From Alphaproteobacteria bacterium (lineage in GTDB: Bacteria > Pseudomonadota > Alphaproteobacteria > TMED109): 33,548 nt of DNA. Below, piece after piece: positions 28,944-33,548 of this stretch. The stretch lies in NCBI GenBank assembly GCA_029243935.1, contig JAQWRB010000088.1:1-33548 (forward strand), read 5' to 3'. The translations under genes and the position numbers were made by a program. The notes under the pieces were generated by a model that saw only the letters and a program-made list of their open reading frames with translations, was not told where the DNA came from and did not search any database. Position 1 is the stretch's first letter. Each line of letters begins with the position of its first letter.

Positions 28944-29708
28944 TTAGGTTTTATTACTTTTTTTTATCATTATCCATTTATATATTGGCCATGGTAATAC
29001 AGATATAATTTTCATTATTAAAGCAAATTTAATAGGGAAACATATCTCAAATTTTTTAGAATACTTTATTCAATTATATATTCTTTCCCCCGCCTCCTCA
29101 GCTTTTATAATGAAAGGCATTTTAAAATCATTTTTCTTAGTAAGTGGCGTTTCTACAAAACCAGGAGCAAAAAGCCTAAAACTTATGTTTTCTTTACTAT
29201 AATCAATAGAAAAACTCTCTATTGCTGTTTTTATAGCTGCCTTAGATGAGCAATATGCAGCAGCCATTGGCATACCTCTCCATCCTGCTATAGATGATAC
29301 AACAGCTATTTGCTTAATCTTTAATATTGAGAAATATGGTTGTAGTAAAATAATGTTATTAATTACTGCTGTAAAATTTAGATCCATCATTAACTTAGTA
29401 TTACTTACTGTTATATTTTTTGAATTTTCCTTAACGTAGGTTCCCGCATTAAATATTACATAGTCTAAGGTTTTTATATTTTTTTTTATATATTTTAAAG
29501 CTTTATTAATTTCTTTTATACTCGTCACATCCATAGGTAAGGGAATAATTTTTCCAGAATAAGATAGCTCCTCACATTCTTTTTTTAATAAACTTAAATC
29601 ATTTAATGATCTAGAACTAGCTAAAACAGTGTATCCTTTTTTTACAAAAGCTATAGAAGAAGCTCTTCCTATTCCACTAGAAGCACCTGTTATCCAACAT
29701 GACTGCAA
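28944..29708 (-). pseudogene. SDR family oxidoreductase of the sigma-E/ChrR cluster, interrupted by an in-frame TGA (29072-29070)
   Basis: ORF track gives 29070-29708 (212 aa: GASSGIGRASSIAFVKKG, YCSSKAAI). Same-frame translation past TGA: IKYSKKFEICFPIKFALIMKIISVLPWPIYKWIMIKKSNKT* (stop 28946-28944), which resembles the usual SDR C-terminus of this cluster. Confidence 0.75.
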
Positions 29709-29712
29709 AATA

Positions 29713-30372
29713 TTAAATCTTTAATAAATTTAAAATAGGCCCAAAAACACCTTTAAATTTTAAATTACCCTCATAGACTACCAAACAAACACATCCTTCT
29801 TCAGAATCTGCAATAGGCGTATGAATATTATTCTCATCTTCAATTGCAACATCACCAACATTATAATTACCATTTTCATCAGAAAAGCCTCCTTCTAAAA
29901 CTAAAGTAAGTTCTTGTGCTTCATGACCATGGTTAGGCAACTTTTTTCCAGGAGGAATAGATAACATTCGGGCGTGCAAATCTTTATTAACACTCTCCAT
30001 GTCTATATCAAAGTACTTTATACCACCAATTCCTTTCTTCCAATTTTCAGTAAGAGAATTACCTTCAGGAAGCATTTTTTGTAAAACCACAGGAATATTT
30101 TTAAAACTACTATTTTCTATAATTGTATTAGTTATAAGTTCACTATTTAGCCCGTCTAACTTTGATAATATTATATCAAGAGTTTCTGCCTTAGTTTCAA
30201 CGGACAAAGATTCTTCTAAAACTTTTCCTCCGATATCTTCATAAAAACTAACTTCCTTTCTGCACTTACTACAGACTGTAATATGTGAGGCTACTATTAA
30301 ACTAACTGATGAAGATGAATTTCCAGCAGCGTAAGACATTAAAATTTCCGGATTTAGATGGTGTTTAATCAT
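29713..30372 (-). CDS. chrR: ChrR-type zinc anti-sigma factor with C-terminal cupin domain
   Basis: HLNPEILMSYAAG...ASHITVCSKCRKEV zinc motif; cupin NHGHEAQELTLVLEGGFSDENGNYNVGDVAIEDENNIHTP. Likely start MIKHHLN at 30372, overlapping the rpoE stop by 8 nt (ATGATTAA); the ORF track starts at 30387. Confidence 0.93.
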   Translation of the reverse strand: MIKHHLNPEILMSYAAGNSSSSVSLIVASHITVCSKCRKEVSFYEDIGGKVLEESLSVETKAETLDIILSKLDGLNSELITNTIIENSSFKNIPVVLQKMLPEGNSLTENWKKGIGGIKYFDIDMESVNKDLHARMLSIPPGKKLPNHGHEAQELTLVLEGGFSDENGNYNVGDVAIEDENNIHTPIADSEEGCVCLVVYEGNLKFKGVFGPILNLLKI

Positions 30373-31018
30373 ATATTTGTCCTTCAAGTAATTTTCTTAA
30401 ACGGTTCGATGCTAATCTTATTCTAGATTTTACAGTGCCTAAAGGCATTCTTAGTTCATTAGCTATATTAGAATGCGATTTATCTTCATAATAAGTCATT
30501 TTAATTAAAACTGCCTGTTCATCAGGCAATTGCTCTATAGCATTAGTAATCTTTAATGATTCCTGCTTGGAGCTATATACATTATCTGCAGAATCTTCTT
30601 GATTAGGCGTCAGCATAGGATCTAATGGGTCTAACTGTGGTCTAATTTCTTTTCTTAACATATCTATTCTTTTGTTTCTGGCGATAGTAAATAACCACGT
30701 GCTTACAGCAGCTTTTGCCCTATCAAAAGTTTCAGATCTTCTCCAAACAGTTAACATTACTTCCTGAAGCAAGTCTTCAGCTACAATATCTGACGACCCT
30801 AATTTCATTAAATAACCTTTAATACGTGGTCCTACTAATTTAAATAAATCAGAGAAAGCAGATTTATCTTTAAAATCAGCAACCCTACTTATTAAATAAG
30901 TTAACTCTTTATCTTTTACAGCTGACTTTAACACTAAATAATGTTTTTCCTGTTTATATTCAATACATGGTAACTTATCTGAAAAATCAACAGTTTCAAT
31001 ATAATTTTCTAAAAACAT
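30365..31018 (-). CDS. rpoE: ECF RNA polymerase sigma factor (RpoE, ChrR-regulated)
   Basis: DIVAEDLLQEVMLTVWRRSETFDRAKAAVSTWLFTIARNKRIDMLRKE; region 4 YYEDKSHSNIANELRMPLGTVKSRIRLASNRLRKLL; GAGGAG SD 6 nt before ATG. Confidence 0.95.
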   Translation of the reverse strand: MFLENYIETVDFSDKLPCIEYKQEKHYLVLKSAVKDKELTYLISRVADFKDKSAFSDLFKLVGPRIKGYLMKLGSSDIVAEDLLQEVMLTVWRRSETFDRAKAAVSTWLFTIARNKRIDMLRKEIRPQLDPLDPMLTPNQEDSADNVYSSKQESLKITNAIEQLPDEQAVLIKMTYYEDKSHSNIANELRMPLGTVKSRIRLASNRLRKLLEGQIYD

Positions 31019-31035
31019 TATGCACTCCTCTAATT

Positions 31036-31064
31036 TAATACGTCTTATGTGTTAAAATAGATCA
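31036..31064 (-). promoter_or_regulatory. predicted sigma-E autoregulatory promoter of rpoE-chrR: TGATCT-N16-CGTATTA
   Basis: Minus strand: TGATCT 31064-31059, N16, CGTATTA 31042-31036; resembles described TGATC...CGTA-like promoters of ChrR-associated ECF factors. Confidence 0.65.
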
Positions 31065-32474
31065 TTTAATCTGCCTAAAAGCAGAAAGAGCTTTTTCTCT
31101 AGACTCTTTAATGCCAACAATGGGTTTTGGATAATTTACTCCTAAATTTATATTTGCTTTTTTTAAAATATCCTCAGGTGCCTCCCAAGGGTTAAACAAA
31201 TATTTTTTTGGTATATTTTTAAGTTCTGGTAAATATTTTTTTGTATATAAACCATCTTCATCAAATTTTTGCCCCTGTGTTACTGGATTAAATATTCTAA
31301 AGTACGGAGCCGCGTCTGCACCTGACCCTGCAACCCATTGCCAACTTGCACTATTATTAGCTAAATCAGCATCAAATAAACAATCCCAGAACCATCTTTC
31401 TCCTTTACGCCAGTGAACTAATAAATTTTTTACTAAGAATGACGCAACTATCATCCGTACTCTATTATGCATATAGCCAGTAGAATACAACTCTCTCATA
31501 CCTGCATCAATTATTGGATATCCAGTTTTACCAATTTTCCACTTATCAAAATAATCATCATTATTTTTCCAGGGAAAATTATTGAATTTTATTTGTAAAT
31601 TAGCTGTAGGCAAATGAGGAAAGTGATATAATAGATAATATGAGAATTCTCTCCAGCAGATTTCTCTTATAAAATGTTCTATATTTTCATTTTTTTCAAT
31701 ATTATTTACCTTAACCCATAATTGTTTTGGGGAAATTTCTCCAAAATGTATATGTGGAGACAAAAAGGAAACATTTTTCTTAAATGGAAAATTTCTTCCA
31801 TTTTTATAATTTTTTATTCCTTTAGTAAAAAAAATATCTGCTTTTAAATTTGCTTCTTTTTCTCCAACTTTCCAATCTCTAATTATATTGCTTGCCCAAG
31901 GTAGATTTGGTAATAATTTTAATGAATCCAAATTATTAAAATCATCAGTTTTGTATAAAAAATTTATTTTAATTGGCTTATTAAGAGTTTTGACGACAAT
32001 ATCCGAAAATAAATACGCTTTTTTGTATAATGCGGTAAATACTTTATAAGGAGTTTTATCTTCTTTAAGAATCTCCCAAGGTTCTCTTATTAAGGAGCCA
32101 TTAAAACTTTTAACCTGTATGCCCTTTTCGGTAAGTTTTTTTTTAATTTCTTTGTCTCTTTTAATTTCCCAATGTTCATAACAACGATTCCAATATATTC
32201 CGTTAATATTATTAATTTTAATCAGTTTATTTATAATTTTTATAGGGTCACCCTTATAAAAATTTAATTTATTATCTAAAGAGCTGTTTAAGTTTTTTAA
32301 AGAATGATAGAGCCACACTTTACTAGCTGCTCCCATTTTACCTTCATTAGAATTGCAAGTGTCCAATATATATATAGGTAATATTTCAGAATTTAAATTA
32401 GCTTCAACTAAAGCAGGATTATCATTTAATCGTAAATCTTTTCTAAACCATAATATATTAATATTTTTAGACAC
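31062..32474 (-). CDS. phrB: deoxyribodipyrimidine photolyase (class I CPD photolyase/cryptochrome family)
   Basis: NILWFRKDLRLNDNPAL, GYPIIDAGMRELYSTGYMHNRVRMIVASFLVKNLLVHWRKGERWFWDCLFDADLANNSASWQWVAGSGADAAPYFRIFNPVTQGQKFD. Confidence 0.97.
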   Translation of the reverse strand: MSKNINILWFRKDLRLNDNPALVEANLNSEILPIYILDTCNSNEGKMGAASKVWLYHSLKNLNSSLDNKLNFYKGDPIKIINKLIKINNINGIYWNRCYEHWEIKRDKEIKKKLTEKGIQVKSFNGSLIREPWEILKEDKTPYKVFTALYKKAYLFSDIVVKTLNKPIKINFLYKTDDFNNLDSLKLLPNLPWASNIIRDWKVGEKEANLKADIFFTKGIKNYKNGRNFPFKKNVSFLSPHIHFGEISPKQLWVKVNNIEKNENIEHFIREICWREFSYYLLYHFPHLPTANLQIKFNNFPWKNNDDYFDKWKIGKTGYPIIDAGMRELYSTGYMHNRVRMIVASFLVKNLLVHWRKGERWFWDCLFDADLANNSASWQWVAGSGADAAPYFRIFNPVTQGQKFDEDGLYTKKYLPELKNIPKKYLFNPWEAPEDILKKANINLGVNYPKPIVGIKESREKALSAFRQIK

Positions 32475-32523
32475 TTATATGCCTCTCTTTTAATTAATTT
32501 TACTTTGAAACTTATTAAACTAT

Positions 32524-32551
32524 ATTACGTAATAATGTAGCTTTTAGATTG
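32524..32551 (-). promoter_or_regulatory. predicted sigma-E promoter of phr: CAATCT-N16-CGTAAT
   Basis: Minus strand: CAATCT 32551-32546, 16 nt (32545-32530), CGTAAT 32529-32524; identical -35 and spacing to the candidate at 24950. Confidence 0.55.
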
Positions 32552-32558
32552 CTGAATT

Positions 32559-33008
32559 ATGTTAAAAAAAATTTTTATACTAATAATAATCAACACTATC
32601 TCCATTACTTACGCTACGGAAGAAAAAGTTGAAGCAGAGCTAATTCCGAACTGTGTTGCTACTAATGGTGGAGTTGCTACCGCTACCCCTGATGGTAAAA
32701 TTTATTACTGTGCTCAACGTATGGCTAATATAGAATGGAAATATCCAGGTGCCGTTGATTATTTTATTCTGCATGAATATGGTCATATTGTTCTACAAAG
32801 TGGTAACGAAATGGAAGTAGATTGTTGGACCGCGAATGAGCTTGCTATAATGAATAATAAACGCTCTAGAAAAACACTTAAGGCTGCAATGGAATTTATT
32901 AAAGCCTTTAAATTACCCAACCCAAAATATGGAGGCACTGGAGAAGAAAGAGCCTTATTAATAGAAAACTGTATGAAACATGGCGAAAATTATTATAAAA
33001 AAAACTAA
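32559..33008 (+). CDS. small predicted secreted protein with HEYGH (HExxH) zinc-metallopeptidase-like motif
   Basis: N-terminal signal-like MLKKIFILIIINTISITYA; ...DYFILHEYGHIVLQSGNEMEVDCWTANELA; four Cys in the mature region. Confidence 0.7.
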   Translation: MLKKIFILIIINTISITYATEEKVEAELIPNCVATNGGVATATPDGKIYYCAQRMANIEWKYPGAVDYFILHEYGHIVLQSGNEMEVDCWTANELAIMNNKRSRKTLKAAMEFIKAFKLPNPKYGGTGEERALLIENCMKHGENYYKKN

Positions 33009-33190
33009 TTATTAATTATTCTTTTCTTTATTCTACCAGCCAAGCGTCCAAGCTTTTTTGCTGGTTCAGGTTCTCTTGCTAGATCCCCGGCACCCTTAGC
33101 AATTTTTCTAGCTGTTTCTGTAGCTTTAGCTCTAACTCTCGGATCAGAAGCAGCTTTTCTTACAGCAAATCTAATAATATTTCTTAACAT
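33005..33190 (-). CDS. small basic protein of unknown function (possible upstream start at 33247 or 33268)
   Basis: MLRNIIRFAVRKAASDPRVRAKATETARKIAKGAGDLAREPEPAKKLGRLAGRIKKRIINN; resembles small alphaproteobacterial hypothetical proteins. Confidence 0.6.
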   Translation of the reverse strand: MLRNIIRFAVRKAASDPRVRAKATETARKIAKGAGDLAREPEPAKKLGRLAGRIKKRIINN

Positions 33191-33266
33191 TATTATAACA
33201 TGAATTATTTCACTTAAAAAATCTATAAAAAATTGACTTATTTTCATGATATAGTAAATGTTAATC

Positions 33267-33436
33267 AATTAGGTGCCTATTTAATTATAGGTGAAAAGGG
33301 AATGAGATATTATATAGTTACCTCAGCTGCCCCCGCAACTGTAGATGGATAGAGAATCTAAACTGCCACTGTAAATATTAGATACGGGAAGGCAAGATAA
33401 TTGATAACCCATTAGCCAGGAGACCTGCCTAATTAA
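33267..33436 (+). ncRNA. cobalamin riboswitch
   Basis: B12 box AGCCAGGAGACCTGCC (33414-33429), core GCTGCCCCCGCAACTGTA, TGCCACTG, CGGGAAGG, GTGAAAAGGGAAT; P1 AATTAGG (33267-33273) pairs with CCTAATT (33428-33434). Confidence 0.95.
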
Positions 33437-33447
33437 GTGCTGTCCGA

Positions 33448-33480
33448 CTATTGAAAGGGGATGTTCAATAGAGCTTTTTT
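33448..33480 (+). terminator. terminator-like hairpin downstream of the riboswitch (probable expression platform)
   Basis: CTATTGAA (33448-33455) / TTCAATAG (33464-33471), 8-nt loop, then AGC and T6 (33475-33480). Confidence 0.55.
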
Positions 33481-33548
33481 AAAGTGGTGGTGCGTTAACC
33501 ATTGTTTTAGAAAATTATTATTAAACAATAATATTATTATAAAACACA

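Noticed and set aside
29067-29075. TGA in the SDR as selenocysteine or Trp recoding
   Set aside because: No SECIS-like structure recognised, family position looks like Gly rather than Cys/Sec, and TGA is used as a normal stop elsewhere in the window.
1-33548. CRISPR arrays, tRNA/rRNA genes, IS elements, prophage or defence genes
   Set aside because: Looked for on both strands; no regularly spaced repeats, cloverleaf sequences, transposases or phage/defence motifs recognised.

Overview
AT-rich, tightly packed 33.5 kb window, probably from an alphaproteobacterium (ALAS-type hemA, ECF sigma factor/ChrR pair, streamlined intergenic spaces). Left part (about 1-23 kb): catabolic and housekeeping genes. 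These include 5' hemA, a sugar-acid-like set (SDR, 2-hydroxyacid DH, FAH-family hydrolase, UxaA-type dehydratase), a Sua5-type threonylcarbamoyl-AMP synthase, an FAD-linked oxidase, a DmdC-like acyl-CoA dehydrogenase, a 7-gene minus-strand operon (two half-size TPP decarboxylase subunits, CMD-family protein, beta-hydroxyacid DH, acyl-CoA DH, CaiB-type CoA-transferase, MaoC-like hydratase), moaA, nadK, an LldD-like oxidase and an APH + ACAD pair. Right part (25-32.5 kb): a convergent singlet-oxygen/photooxidative-stress locus of the sigma-E/ChrR type: FAD oxidoreductase-DUF1365-CFA synthase-DUF3833 on +, facing phr-rpoE-chrR-SDR on -. The window ends in a cobalamin riboswitch with a terminator-like hairpin whose regulated gene lies beyond the window. 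Most notable observations: (1) the SDR next to chrR carries an in-frame TGA followed, in the same frame, by 41 more codons of family-like C-terminus; (2) three promoters of the stress locus share a TGATCT/CAATCT-N16-CGTA motif found by eye; (3) a perfect inverted repeat lies within a divergent promoter between moaA and the 7-gene catabolic operon; (4) a small secreted HEYGH protein is divergent from phr and shares its promoter region. All family calls are from memory of motifs; no searches were run.
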